DNA from: Physocladia obscura
Lineage: Eukaryota > Chytridiomycota > Chytridiomycetes > Chytridiales > Chytriomycetaceae
DNA: 14,865 bases
Direction: 5' to 3'
NCBI GenBank assembly: GCA_027596945.1
Contig: JADGJH010000518.1
Span: 1-14,865 of the forward strand
Within the stretch, counting starts at the first letter, position 1; each line of letters opens with the position of its first letter. The position numbers and the translations under genes are program-made. The notes under the pieces were generated by a model. The model searched no databases. It was given only the letters and a program-made list of their open reading frames with translations, and had not been told where the DNA came from. Positions 1 through 10,811 of the stretch are shown here, piece by piece.

Positions 1-611
1 AAAAGCTTGATTATTAGCCAAATTTTCAAATCATTCGTGTGTTAGGCAAATCGGAGCAGCAAATTAGATGTGCATCTATGGAAAGAAACAAGATCTATAA
101 TCAGATTAAATCTAATATTTTGCAAAATCTTTTTGGATCATACCATTAACAGTGAAAATTTTATAATTAAATTTTCGTTTTTGCACAATAACTTTCAGAT
201 ATTTCATATCTTGTTTTCTTACGGGTTAAAAAAATATATGGCATTTTTTTTTGTTTTTTGCGCAGCGTGCGAACACACCAATTGGAAGTTGCGAAATTAG
301 TTAGAATTTGCAAAAAAAAGCGTGAAAGGAAATGTAGCTGATTGTTAAATTTAGAAATGAATATTGACCTGGCTTCGGTTGAATATATTGAAACCTGTGT
401 CTGAGTTGTGTCTTTGTGATTGTATGTTTTCTTGTTTCGGCGTTCTTTTTGTTCTTTTTTGCTGAAATCATTTCTCATCAAAGAGCGCCGAATCACTCGC
501 AAACAAGGGCGTGAGAAACTCTTGTGAAAGAACGCCGACAAATCTGCATTATTTCGCGGAATCTGAAAGTGCCAAAGTACCGCAAATATTCAAGAGCCTC
601 GTAAAGAGTCA
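1..611. promoter_or_regulatory. AT-rich upstream region of the chitin synthase gene
   Basis: This stretch is AT-rich with several T and A runs, and I see no protein family in any frame. The longest frame is a 124-codon minus-strand ORF (541-167) of low-complexity, Lys/Arg/Phe-rich composition that I do not regard as a gene. The stretch presumably holds the promoter and 5' UTR of the downstream gene. A TGA at 564-566 closes the chitin synthase frame upstream, so the ATG at 612 is the first start in that frame. No promoter element was identified with confidence. Confidence 0.4.
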
Positions 612-3600
612 ATGCAAAACAAACAGGAAGACCAGAGCCAAACCGGCAATGGCAGCAACGATATTAACATTAACAACACGCTGGCGGCTATGCAGCAATA
701 TCAGCAACAGCGCATCATCAACGCAAATCTTCTGAATCCTTCGCAGCGTAATCTGCCGGAACCAACACTGCCCAACGTAGAAGAGTTTCTTCTGGCAACA
801 ACTGCGAATCCACCGCCCAACCCAAGCCGAAACACATCAATGACTTTCACGAACGCCTTTAGTCCCAGCGGTGTTACTGCAAACACAACACACCACATGG
901 AGGCAATGCCAATCAATCCTGGCCGAACTCTCACGCGCCCAGACCGTCGCCGCTCGCAGGCTTTCTTCACCACCTTCAACTCGTTCAGACGCCCGAATCT
1001 TGCAAACCAAAAGAAGCGCCTATCTGACGACTCAGTTATCAAAACTAATACTTGGGTTTACGCTTCGTGGATCCTGACGTGCTGCTTTCCGTCCGTTGTG
1101 GTCGCGAATGTTTTTGGCAAACACGACCCGCTGATTCGGCAAGCTTGGCGAGAAAAAGTTGCCCTCTGTGTTATTATTGCCATTATGATGGGCATCGTTG
1201 GTTTTTTGACCTTTGGTTTTCAGGTATACATGACTTCATCTTCGCATCAGCCACCAAGAGAAAAAATTAAAAGGAGTCGAACTTACTCATCATACAGAAC
1301 GTCGTTTGTCCATCCTATTCAGATCAAAATACGCATCTTCCGTATGATAATTTAATTCCTCTCAGTGGCGATATTGCAATTCATGGATCCCTCTACAGTC
1401 TTCAAACAAGTGGCTCCTCGCACGTGTCAGTTTCTAATGTAAATATTGCAAGTGTCGTCAAAAATAGCGTTGGTGCAGATCTTGGCCTTTTATTTCCTCC
1501 AGTCAAAGGCGCTGGTGCTTGCAGTGGCCTTGACGATGCACGGTATCCTCTTTTCCCATGTATCGCCAACATTAGCTCGACTGGAACTCAAATCTGGCCA
1601 AATGCGTAAGTTTTTGTTTTTGATTGCGCAAGAACTCTTAGTGAAAAAATTTTGCAAATAGAACTTTGTCCACGGCACTGGATAACTCCACCAGCGGTTG
1701 CCATATCGGAATCTCACCTCTTGCTGGAAACATTTTGCAGTCTGAGGGGGATCTGGTTTATGATTATTTGGACATATTTAATGCGATACAACCCGAGAAT
1801 GGAAACAAAAAGGTCATGATATTTGGAGGGCATGTTTTGGACGTTTCTTTGTTTTTCTATGACAATACGTCTGCAAATGTTCTTGGTATGATTCTTCGTT
1901 TGCTTCTCCTCAAGAAAATATTTAATTATGAACATAGGTTCTGGAGTTCGAGACTTGGTTTTGTCGCACATTGGAAAAGACGCTAGTCGAGCATTCAGTA
2001 CGGCCGGTTTACTTCAAGAGGGCGAATGTCTCACTGATTACCTCAGAATTGCTTCAGTTGATTCAATTAAGCCAGCTTGTCTCGCTTCTACTGTCATTAC
2101 GTATATTTCGCTCATTATTATCCTCGTCGTTGTTCTCGCAAAATTTGTTCTTGCGTTATATTTCACTTATGTAATTGGATGGCGCCTGGGAAACAATCGC
2201 GCCTATCAACGAGCCATGGTAGACTTGCGTCGCCGTAAAGAAGAATATTCGAAAAACGGCCAGCCACACCAAAAGCCAGCTACCAGATCGAATATCCCTG
2301 GTGGTAGCAACAGAAGCAATGGAAGCGATATTGTTATGGAACCTGTCAATGCTGTTGGCGCACGCTCCGGACCAATGACCAGTGAGAGCCGACGAACTGC
2401 CGCACACCTTCGTGAATCCACGCGTGATTTGATGGAACCAAACAGGTCTTGGGATGCAAACTTCGGATTCATGGATATTGCAGCACCTCCAGTTGACCCC
2501 GAAACAAAAAAGATGTTGGATGATCCGACACTGATGCATTGTATCGCAATGGTACCGTGCTACAGTGAAGGCGCGGACTCTCTAAAAGCTACTCTTGACA
2601 GTGTTGCCAACAGTTACTATCCTAGCACGCACAAGATTTTGTTTGTTATTGCTGATGGAATTGTGACTGGTAGTGGAAACGCCAAGAGCACACCAGATAT
2701 TTTAATTGACATGATTGAGGTTGATGAACGATTCAGGATGGATGACCCAAAGCGAGGAGGTGATGCGACGCCATTCAGTTATGTTGCGATTGCCGATGGT
2801 GCTAACCGTAAAAATTTTGCGAAAGTTTATGCTGGATGGTATAAATACGATGTGGTTGAGGAGCAACATAAGAAAGGCAAGAATCCACTGCGTCGAGCAC
2901 AGTCTTCTTCTTCTTCTCTTGATATTCATCACCAAGGCTCCGATGCTGGTTCAGATGGTGATGCGTACACAAAGACAATGCGGCAACGGCGTGCTGGTCG
3001 GGTTCCGATGTTATTGATTGTAAAGTGTGGAAATGAAGAAGAACGTGATCCTGCCAAACCAGCTGCAAAACCTGGTAACCGTGGAAAGCGTGACTCACAA
3101 GTTGTTCTTATGAATTTCTTATGCAAAGTTATGTTTGATGATCGTATGACGGAGCTCGAATTTGACATTTTCTTCAAGCTTTTTACAATCACTGGCGTGA
3201 ACCCGGAAAAGTATGAATGTGTTTTGATGGTGGATGCAGATACTAGAATTTATCCAGATTCGTTGAGTCATATGGTGGCGTGTTTAATTCGTGATGATCG
3301 TGTGATGGGTCTCTGTGGCGAAACGAAGATTCTTAACAAGTGGGACTCGTGGGTAACGATGATTCAAGTATGTGTTTCAGTTTTCTTTCGTGGCTTTTTA
3401 TTTTATTCCTGATTGTGTTTATGTGCAGGTCTTTGAATACTTTATTTCACATCATTTGTCAAAAGCTTTTGAGTCCGTGTTTGGTGGAGTCACCTGCTTA
3501 CCTGGTTGCTTCAGTATGTACCGTATTAAATCACCAAAAGGGCCAAATGGATTCTGGGTTCCGATTCTTGCAAACCCAGATGTTGTTGAAGAATACTCTG

Positions 3601-4678
3601 ATCATATTGTTGATACTTTACATAAGAAAAATCTACTTCTGCTTGGGGAAGATCGTTTCTTATCGACAATGATGCTGCGGCAATTTCCGAAACGTCGAAT
3701 GGTCTTCGTTCCTCCAGCCATATGTAAAACAGTTGTGCCGAATGGATTCAAAGTTTTATTGTCTCAGCGAAGACGTTGGATTAATTCCACTATTCACAAT
3801 TTAATGGAACTGTTACTTGTCAAAGATTTGTGTGGAACATTTTGCATATCAATGCAGGTTTGTGACAATTGATTAATTTCACGTCTGAAATTTTGAAATC
3901 TTATTTTTCTAGTTTATCATATTTATGGATCTTGTTGGAACCGTTGTTCTTCCGGCCGCCATTTCTTTCACAATCGCAATCATTGTTATGACAATCACAA
4001 AAACTGGAGCGGGTATACCTTATTGTTGTTTTGAAATTTATTTAAAAAAGAAAATTTTTCTTAGATACTGAACTTCCAATGATTCTACTTGCCCTAATCC
4101 TTGGACTTCCAGCCGTACTGATATTAATGACGGCAAACAGACCAATATACATCTTCTGGATGATTGTTTACCTATTATCACTTCCCATCTGGAATTTTGT
4201 TCTCCCAGTGTACGCATTCTGGCACTTTGACGATTTTTCATGGGGTGCAACAAGAAAAGTTTCAGGCGAAGATACTGCACATGATCATTCTGCTCGCGAT
4301 GGCGAGTTTGACGGCAAAGGCATCAATATGAAAAGATGGAGTGAGTGGGTACAAATAATCCGGGCGGATCACGAACGTCAAATGGGCCGCGCATTACCAA
4401 TTGCCAGTTTTGTGCCACCACCGTCATCAGCAGGTTCGTATTCGCAGAGTATCGCGAGCGGGGACAGTGAAAGATGGAGCTCTGTTGGGTCTTCAGTACA
4501 AGGAGGAGCTTTTGCAAGTTCGAGCAGTGATGTTGGACATTGGGCTGTTGGAGCTGCACCTCCGCCTTCTTTGGGAGGGTATGCTCAGTCATCAGTGTCG
4601 TACAGGGCGTCGCCGCTTGGATTTTCTGAAGCTCATATAAACAGAGGTGATTCATCAAGAAATAACAATGGAAGATGA
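612..4678 (+). CDS. Chitin synthase, class IV-like (division 2), seven exons
   Basis: This gene encodes a membrane glycosyltransferase that polymerises UDP-GlcNAc into chitin and extrudes it through the plasma membrane for the cell wall. Exons that keep one frame are 612-1223, 1298-1605, 1662-1885, 1938-3367, 3429-3857, 3913-4012 and 4065-4678, giving 1,238 aa. All six introns (52-74 nt) are GT-AG. Two N-terminal membrane segments lie at about residues 150-165 and 181-204, joined by the class-typical [11 protein letters not shown] stretch. A third segment lies at about 433-463. The catalytic domain starts near residue 585 ([12 protein letters not shown]). It contains KRDSQ at 765-769, DAD at 814-816, GEDR at 931-934 and QRRRW at 971-975, the division 2 signatures. 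A C-terminal membrane bundle follows, then a Ser/Gly-rich tail. There is no myosin motor, which argues against classes V and VII. The length fits class IV (CHS3-like) enzymes. A Ser-rich insert lies near residue 705. The gene looks intact; exact splice sites are inferred. Confidence 0.95.
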
Positions 4679-4699
4679 TATAATTGAAGAAATGTTCTC

Positions 4700-4720
4700 T
4701 TTTTTTTTTTTTTTTTTTTT
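4700..4720. repeat. Homopolymer T tract (21 bases)
   Basis: An uninterrupted run of 21 T begins 22 bases after the chitin synthase stop codon. Its length may be affected by sequencing or assembly error. Confidence 0.9.
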
Positions 4721-4813
4721 ATGCCATATTTTTTCGTTTACTTTCTTTCCGTATTGCTTTTTTGGCCTCTCTATTTTATCTTCTTTTTAAGTATATGCAC
4801 ATGTCATGACAGC

Positions 4814-4819
4814 AATAAA
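4814..4819 (+). terminator. Possible polyadenylation signal for the chitin synthase
   Basis: AATAAA lies 136 bases after the chitin synthase stop codon on the same strand. The hexamer can occur by chance in AT-rich DNA, so this is only suggestive. Confidence 0.4.
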
Positions 4820-4932
4820 CTTGATACAAACATTTAATGAAAAGGAAGCCAAAAAAAGGAAAGGAAAAAAAAAGCAACCCAAAAAGCATCAGTTTACGGA
4901 ATAGTAAATTTCTTGAGCCAAAAAATATACAT

Positions 4933-7900
4933 CTAAACTCCGTGCGAATCACTTCGATCAACCATATTATTATGTCCAGATCCTACCAGCCATCCAAATC
5001 CACGCACAAGCCCACGCACATAACGGTCCTCTCCGCGCTTGGAAATCACAGCCGCTCCATCATCATCACTACCCGCTGACAACTCATCAGCTACACCGCC
5101 ATGTGTGCCCGTCGTTCCTCCACTGTCCTCGTCGTCTTCGGCTGGATGTAACACGTGATGTGTGCGATGGTCATACATGTTGTTGCCATTAGCACCAATA
5201 CCAAGGCCACCAGTCGTGTCTGTAAATGGCGCTATAGTGTGGTGAGATGGACCAGGGAACTGGTTTGGACTGAAATTCAAGTTGGGAAGCGACGGCGGCG
5301 CGTGGAGAGAGTGTGGATGATTGTGAGGGTGCTGTTGCTGGTGCTGGAGAGGTTGTTGTTGCGTATATTGCTGTTGTTGCAGGGGTTGTTGTTGGTGGAA
5401 TTGCATTCGCGGTGACAAGTTGATAAATGAAGCAGTTGATTCAGGATGTAGAGATATTTGAGTTTGTTGCTGTTGTTGTTGCTGTTGTTGTTGCAACTGC
5501 GGCGGCGGCATGTAAATTGCTTGAAAAGGGATTGTGGAATATGGTCGCGGTTGAATTGAAGATTGCTGTGGAACATCAATTTGTTGGAATGGGTTTACAC
5601 TTCCTGTTTGAAACATTGAAGATGGTCTTGTTTGTATTGGCTGCTTTTGCTGTCGCTGAAATGGATTGGAGGCTGTAGCAAGTGGTTTGAAAGGGTTTTC
5701 TGGTGATGTAACTTCTTGTGGCACAGTTGATCCAATCACGATTTCACTTTGCGGGCGATTGTTTGAGGACAGTCTGTTTGGGCTAGTTTCAACTCTAACT
5801 TGCGTCATGCTGCGTCTACTTGGAGAAATTTTGTCTGTACTAAATTTAGAGGAAGGTATTCCAGCTTTTAACGCTTGGTGGTTGTAAACCAATAAATTAT
5901 CTTCCGATTCTATTTTTGATTCATCGCTGCTCTGATTGTTTTTCACGCGATGCCGATGTCTTGGTAGAGAAGCAGTTGTAGTATTTCCCGTCGAAGTCTT
6001 CGCATTCACAACAAGATCTTCAAAATCCTGCTCAGTTGCACGACTTTTCGCATTTTTGGCAACAATAAAAGCAAACGGCGCCTGAGGGGGCGGCAGAATT
6101 GACGGCTGGTCCGGCTGCAAGCGCAATGGCAACGAGTCAACTGAATTTCGAGAACTTTTTTGTTCCAATCCTCCACTGCGTTTCAAACTTTTTGACCGAC
6201 TCCCCCCCAAAATATTCATCCCAGCAAGACCATTGTACATTTTTGCCAGAACCGTTTCTCCATTGTTTTTTCGTCGGCCACGTGAAGTTTTAAGTTCATC
6301 TTCACTTGAAGGAGTACCATCGTTAATCATTGTCCACTGCAAATCTTCACCACTTTTGCCTGGTCGGAGAGAGCTTTTGTTTGAGTTTGCCTTACCATAA
6401 AGCGGCAAATCGACAGCAGCAAAATTTTGAATCTCATCATTCAAAGGCATTGGTATAGACTTTCGTCGTTCATCCTTTGCAAAAACGAAAGCACCTGGCA
6501 TAACAGCCTCATCGGTATCCCCAATACCAGCACCAGTATTTGCAAATTCATACCAATCATTGGTTGAAACACTTCCAGCTACGCCTTTTCCAAGCTTCAA
6601 ATTTGTAGCACCAGCTGGAACTCCATGGTGGTGGTGATGATGATGATGATTGCTATTATAATCGACAAGATTTCCGGTGCCCCCACTGTCTTCGCTCTTC
6701 ATGAATGGTCGAAACTTTTTCATCCCACGATTCACGGCTCGTTTGATTCCTTTCTCAAGGTCTGGAATCAACCGCCGGTCAACTTTAACAACCTCATAAT
6801 GACTTTCTTCATCAGGTGCTGACCGCGATACATCTCCAATTCCGCCGCCACCTCCACCACCACCACCACCGTTCCCGCCCGCACCAGCAATTTCATCATC
6901 ATCCAAGTCTTCACTATCAAAGACATCATCACCTTCGAATATCTCATCTGCACCGCTATCGGGGTTGACATAACCTTTGATCGCGGTCCCAAGAAACGCG
7001 AGTCCAAATGGAGTCGAAGTTGGTCGCGTTTGCTGGTATTGGTAGTGGTGGCGTAGGTCGCCTGCAATATTTCCGGCGGCACCAGGACCCAGCCCGGATG
7101 CACCTGCACCAACAGATGCGGCTGCAAAGTTTGCTCCATCAACTCGACGGAAATTGCTGAGTCGCTGCTTTGCTGTGGCCAGACGCGAGATACCAATGCG
7201 TCCAATACCTTCGCGTCCTAAAGTGAGTGTGTTTGGGAGATCTGGTGCTGCAACGCGTGACGGCGCCGTCCAAATAAGGGTTGCAAGCGACGGGTTGGCG
7301 ACAACTGCCGGGAGGATAGGGGCTGTGCCATCGGCAGTTCCAATTTGGATAAATGGCGAGCTTCCGAATTCATCTGCTGTTACAGGTGTATCTTGTTCCG
7401 AAGGTGGCATCGGTATTGCCATGATATCATCTGAAGGGATAGTAAAAAATGGATTTACAAGTTCTTCGGGAGTATCTCCTCTGAGAGCGCTATTATTGAC
7501 TAATATCGCATTTTCTGAAGAGAAAGGATTATAATCTGATGATGTGATATTGACAGGTACAAAGCTGTTGCTGTTAGTGCTGTTAAAGGGATCATTGAAT
7601 TGGGTGTATTTGGTGTCAGGTATAGAACCAAATACAACAAGTGGTCCTTGTTTCTTGGACGAGCCAAATGGATTAGTGTTGCGATGAGGAGAAGCAAATG
7701 CTGGTGAAGTGCTGGAGGCAAAAGTTTTTTGCGGAATTTGCTGTTGTTCCTGCTGTTCTGGCTGCTGTTGTATCTGCTGTTGTTGTTGCCGCTGTTCATC
7801 TTGGTGTTGTTGCTGTGTGAGAAATGCTTGATCTTGTGTACCATTGACGGATTGCAAAGAATTTGGCAGAGGAGGAACTGCGTTTTCCGAATTCTGATCT

Positions 7901-9344
7901 TCTTCCAAAAACGACGGAAGTGCATTAATCAACTTTTTGAATTCCGGCAACGGTAATCGCTTTGCTGGGTCCATGTTGAAAACACGTCCAAGAATAGCAT
8001 CAAATTCAACTGATATTTTAAAATGATGGCGTAAAATATCAGGGCGATCGGTAACGTAGATGCTGAAAATCGGATCAGCCATCGTGGCTTCAAACCACTA
8101 AAATCGATTCACCATTTATGTTGTTTGTCAGCTTCAAAAGAATAGGATAGAAGTTTTTGATCAACGCTTTTTAGATTTCAACTTACTGGATTCTTACTGA
8201 AAAGTAAATTAATCAACAGTATTCCAAGAGCCCAGACGTCTGATGCAATTGGGGAATATCCTTTTGTTGGATCTGCGGTAGCACAGGCCTCAGGTGGGAT
8301 ATACCGCGTTGAACCGCACCCCATTTCATAGCACCAAGTATCTCTTGTGGCTAAACCAAAATCTGTAATTTTTGCAGTCAACGCGCCGACATCCAGCAGA
8401 ATATTCTCCGGTTTCAAGTCACGATGATAATATCCACGTGAATGGCAATGCATAACGCCGTCACACAGTTGACTAAACACGTCTTTGACGGCAAAATCAG
8501 GAAAACCGCCCTTTTGCATGATTGCTTCGTATAAATCTAAAAGTGTTGTTTGATTGGTATTCATGCCATTAAAAAAGTAGCTGAGAACTCACCAATCTGA
8601 CAAAATTCCATCACGATTAAAAGCCATTCATCAGATTCTACAGTACGTATTAGCTTGATGACATTAGCATGACCACTCAAATCCTCCATAGCATGAACTT
8701 CGCGTTTCTGCATCGTCATTTTCTTTGGATCAGCGCCAGCTTTCAACAGGCACTTGACGGCACATTTCGACGCAGTGGAATAATCGTAGCCGAGATATAC
8801 GTGGGCAAAAGAGCCTGGCGAGATTAAGGAATTTGATTTTTACAGTTAACGTGGAATTTTGAATGCGCACCAAACAGATACCTTGTCCAACGAAGTCTAA
8901 TAGTTTGATGCGATCATTGTCGATGGACATTCCGACGCGAAATGGTGGAAGCGGCGCGTCGGGAGAGTCCGGAATTGGTTGTTTCGGCGGCGGGCTGGTC
9001 CAGGCAGCGCGGAATTGTTCCTTTGCCCGCTCCTTTTCTGCATCAACTGGATTTGATGGAGACTGAGGCTGAGACTGTAGCTGTGGCTGAATTTGAGTTG
9101 GAGCTTGTGTTTGGTGCTGGATAAACGGGTTCGGCTTTGGGATATTTGGAATCGGCGGCTGTGACTGTTGCTGTGGCTGTGGCTCTGTTCTAGTCTGGCC
9201 GGTCGGTCTGCGAGGACTGGTAGGGGTAATGACCCCCCCAGCAATCGAAAATGCTGGAGCTGATGCTTGCGTTGGTGATTGCGATTGGGCAAATGCGCTG
9301 CGAAACGGGTTCGTTGACGCTGGGTTTGGGTTGTTTGCAGCCAT
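4933..9344 (-). CDS. RAN1/PAT1-like (KSP1/SKS1/VHS1-type) Ser/Thr kinase with a long NPF-bearing disordered tail
   Basis: This encodes a protein kinase of about 1,399 aa. Exons on the minus strand are 9344-8882, 8814-8593, 8536-8187 and 8097-4933; the GT-AG introns are 67, 56 and 89 nt and all junctions keep frame. A Pro/Gln-rich N-terminus leads to the kinase domain (about 147-406): glycine loop GQGSFAHVY at 153-161, Lys175, Glu193, HRDLKPEN at 266-273, DFG at 287-289, then GCGSTRYIPPEA, SDVWALGI and NPWF. The activation-segment end and the C-lobe resemble fungal RAN1/KSP1 kinases. Catalytic residues are present, with PPE in place of APE. The remaining 990 residues look disordered, with Gln-, His-, Gly- and Asp/Glu-rich runs. 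Eight NPF tripeptides occur, two N-terminal (12, 72) and six in the tail (487, 535, 560, and about 1146, 1155 and 1180). RAN1-family kinases act in nutrient and meiosis control; the role here is inferred. The start at 9344 is preferred over an in-frame ATG at 9461, which would run into the neighbouring gene. Confidence 0.9.
5464..5493 (-). repeat. CAA/CAG trinucleotide run encoding poly-Gln
   Basis: About ten consecutive Gln codons, mixed CAA and CAG on the minus strand, sit in the kinase tail, with more Gln-rich sequence on both sides (about 5325-5400) and again near 7740-7830. Mixed codons suggest a protein-level run more than a young microsatellite. Confidence 0.85.
6625..6648 (-). repeat. 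Eight-His run in the kinase tail
   Basis: Eight consecutive His codons (CAT and CAC) lie in the disordered tail of the kinase. A natural His run this long could bind metal; no function can be read from the sequence. Confidence 0.85.
6841..6870 (-). repeat. Ten-Gly run in the kinase tail
   Basis: Ten consecutive Gly codons follow an Asp/Glu-rich acidic patch in the kinase tail and probably form a flexible linker. Confidence 0.85.
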
Positions 9345-9390
9345 CAAAGGAAACTCAAAACCAAAACAGAACTTCACTTGCAGAAATCGA
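9345..9390. promoter_or_regulatory. 46-bp spacer between divergent start codons
   Basis: Only 46 bp separate the kinase ATG (9344, minus) from the phosphatase-like ATG (9391, plus). The spacer is A-rich on + and shows no clear TATA or CCAAT box. It is too short for two separate core promoters plus 5' UTRs, so transcription probably starts inside the opposite gene's coding region or is shared. Confidence 0.55.
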
Positions 9391-10237
9391 ATGAACACAA
9401 CAGCAACAATAGCAACAACCACAACACACTTTGTTCTGATTCGCCACGCAGAGAAACTCACATGGCCTAACGGTCTTGCGCCGGACTTGGCAGCAAATAC
9501 ACTTTACACCGACAACCACCAAGTTTGTTCACGTTTACTTCTCCTACTGTATTAAACTTTGCGTTGCAAAGCTGTCGGCAAAAGGACTCGAGCGTTCGCA
9601 TGCGCTGGCGTCATATTTCTTGCACCGCAGCGAAGTGGTCCAAATTTATGCCCAGGCTCCACTGGCTGCCGTCGTCTGTCAAGGTGTAAATGCTGCATCA
9701 GGCCCTGGCAAATCATTCCGTCCAATCCAAACCATTTCTCCGTTGCGTCAGCTGCTTCAAACAGCTTCAGCCGCAAGTTTAAATTCAAATAATATCGATG
9801 CTCGCAGATTTTCCTCCTTCTCTACTGCTGCGAATTTAACAACCAAAAACTCTATCGAATATTTTGAATATGTGAAATCCGATTTCGACTCGATGGTTGG
9901 TCATTTGTCAAGTTCAAAGTTCTTTGGAAAGACTGTTATTATCAGTTGGTCACACCAAACTCTGCCCCTTCTGGCTGTCGCGTTGGGTGCTCCTGCTGAG
10001 TCTGTTCCGAGCAAATGGGGTAAGCGATTCGACGTTACCTGGGTTGTGAGTGTGAATCGTAGCCATATAGGTGGAGTGGTTTCCGCCCAAACAGGAATTT
10101 TGCGGCAGCTCCCGCAACTGCTACTTTATGGAGATGAAAAATCAGTCATTAAGTTGAAGCGCGGCTGTACAAACGCGGCTCTAGAGAAAATGCGAAGTAA
10201 TTTCGAAATAGATGAAGAAGTCGAAGATGAAGAATAG
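9391..10237 (+). CDS. Histidine phosphatase superfamily protein (phosphoglycerate mutase-like)
   Basis: Two exons, 9391-9522 and 9572-10237, flank a 49-nt GT-AG intron and give 265 aa. The phosphohistidine loop is VLIRHAEK with Arg18 and His19. Residues LSAKGLERSHAL follow at 45-56. IYAQ, then RPIQTISPL (Arg near 94), match the usual second-arginine block, and IISWSHQTLPLLAVALG supplies the second catalytic His at 172. GKRFDVTWVV near the C-terminus is typical of the uncharacterised phosphoglycerate-mutase-family proteins of fungi and plants. The tail is acidic. The usual SPLxRAxQT box is replaced by the RPIQT form, so glycolytic mutase activity is unlikely and the substrate is unknown. The frame is open upstream to 9229, but 9391 is chosen because earlier starts lie in the opposite gene's first exon. 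Confidence 0.85.
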
Positions 10238-10255
10238 CGTGAATGGTCTGTAGGA

Positions 10256-10261
10256 AATAAA
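10256..10261 (+). terminator. Probable polyadenylation signal of the phosphatase-like gene
   Basis: AATAAA lies 18 bp after the stop codon on the sense strand, a plausible distance for a compact fungal 3' UTR. Confidence 0.5.
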
Positions 10262-10763
10262 AAAGTTCATTGCACCCATTATCTCTTGAATCTTGTGACA
10301 GAAACTTAATTATTGATAATCCCATCAGAACAAGCTTCTTTTTTTGTATATATGTAAATGCATTATATCTTCAGAATTATAAAATTTCAGTCAAGAATTT
10401 TCCAGAAATATCTAAAGTCTTCTACCATTTCTAAGTCTTCAAAAACAATTCAAGCAATTTTCAAGCAACTTCAAACTGCTTTTTGACCTCTTTCAAACCA
10501 TATTTTTTTTGAGCATCTTTTATTCTTTATTATTCTTCAATGGAGTGGAGAGGATAATTGGGGGTAAATGTGAGAGGGTTGATGTTGATGCGGGGAATGG
10601 AAAATAGGGGGCATTGCTTCCAATGAGTTGCAAATGGCGTAGCCATGCTGTTAGAGACCAAAGCTGAAAGGTGGCGGATTTGGAGATGTCTTAATTGTTA
10701 TGTAACACCATTCAGAACCTAAATAAAGATGAGTAGCAGCTCTCAGGGGAATACCACATGAAC

Positions 10764-10785
10764 AAAAAAAAAAAAAAAAAAAAAA
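10764..10785. repeat. Homopolymer A tract (22 bases)
   Basis: An uninterrupted run of 22 A lies in intergenic DNA. No target-site duplication or element boundary was recognised beside it. Confidence 0.9.
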
Positions 10786-10811
10786 TTTAGCAACCAGCAA
10801 CCTTCAACTAC

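Larger units (their letters stand above)
4679..4932. other. Convergent 3' intergenic region
   Basis: This 254-bp spacer separates the stop codons of the convergent chitin synthase and kinase genes. It holds a 21-base T run and a possible AATAAA signal. No coding potential was recognised. The two 3' UTRs must be short or overlap. Confidence 0.6.
10238..10811. other. AT-rich intergenic region
   Basis: No gene is recognised. The region includes an AATAAA 18 bp after the phosphatase-like stop, a low-complexity stretch rich in TTCAAG/CTTCAA words (about 10390-10500), and a 22-base A run. Confidence 0.6.

Noticed and set aside
167..541. 124-codon minus-strand ORF upstream of the chitin synthase
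   Set aside because: Composition is low complexity and basic, no motif is recognisable, and the AT-rich leader readily produces such frames.
612..4678. Apparent frameshifts breaking the chitin synthase into six or more ORFs
   Set aside because: Every break falls at a short GT-AG intron (52-74 nt) and the spliced frame is continuous over 1,238 codons with all motifs, so this is a normal split gene and not a pseudogene.
5325..5510. GTT/CTG-rich repeats as a CRISPR array or microsatellite locus
   Set aside because: These are mixed Gln codons inside the kinase coding frame, without the regular repeat-spacer spacing of CRISPR.
6768..7205. 145-codon minus-strand ORF inside the kinase exon
   Set aside because: It is an alternate-frame shadow of the long kinase tail, which has an uninterrupted 1,055-codon frame including the stop.
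9342..9461. Longer kinase N-terminus from ATG 9461, with a hydrophobic Val/Ile-rich segment
   Set aside because: The segment is the antisense of the Thr/Ala-rich start of the neighbouring phosphatase-like gene; a membrane anchor is not expected for a RAN1-type kinase.
10764..10785. A22 tract as the poly-A tail of a retrotransposed 18S copy
   Set aside because: The tract lies upstream of the relic by almost 800 bp on the wrong side for a plus-strand transcript, and similar 21-22 base tracts occur elsewhere in the window.
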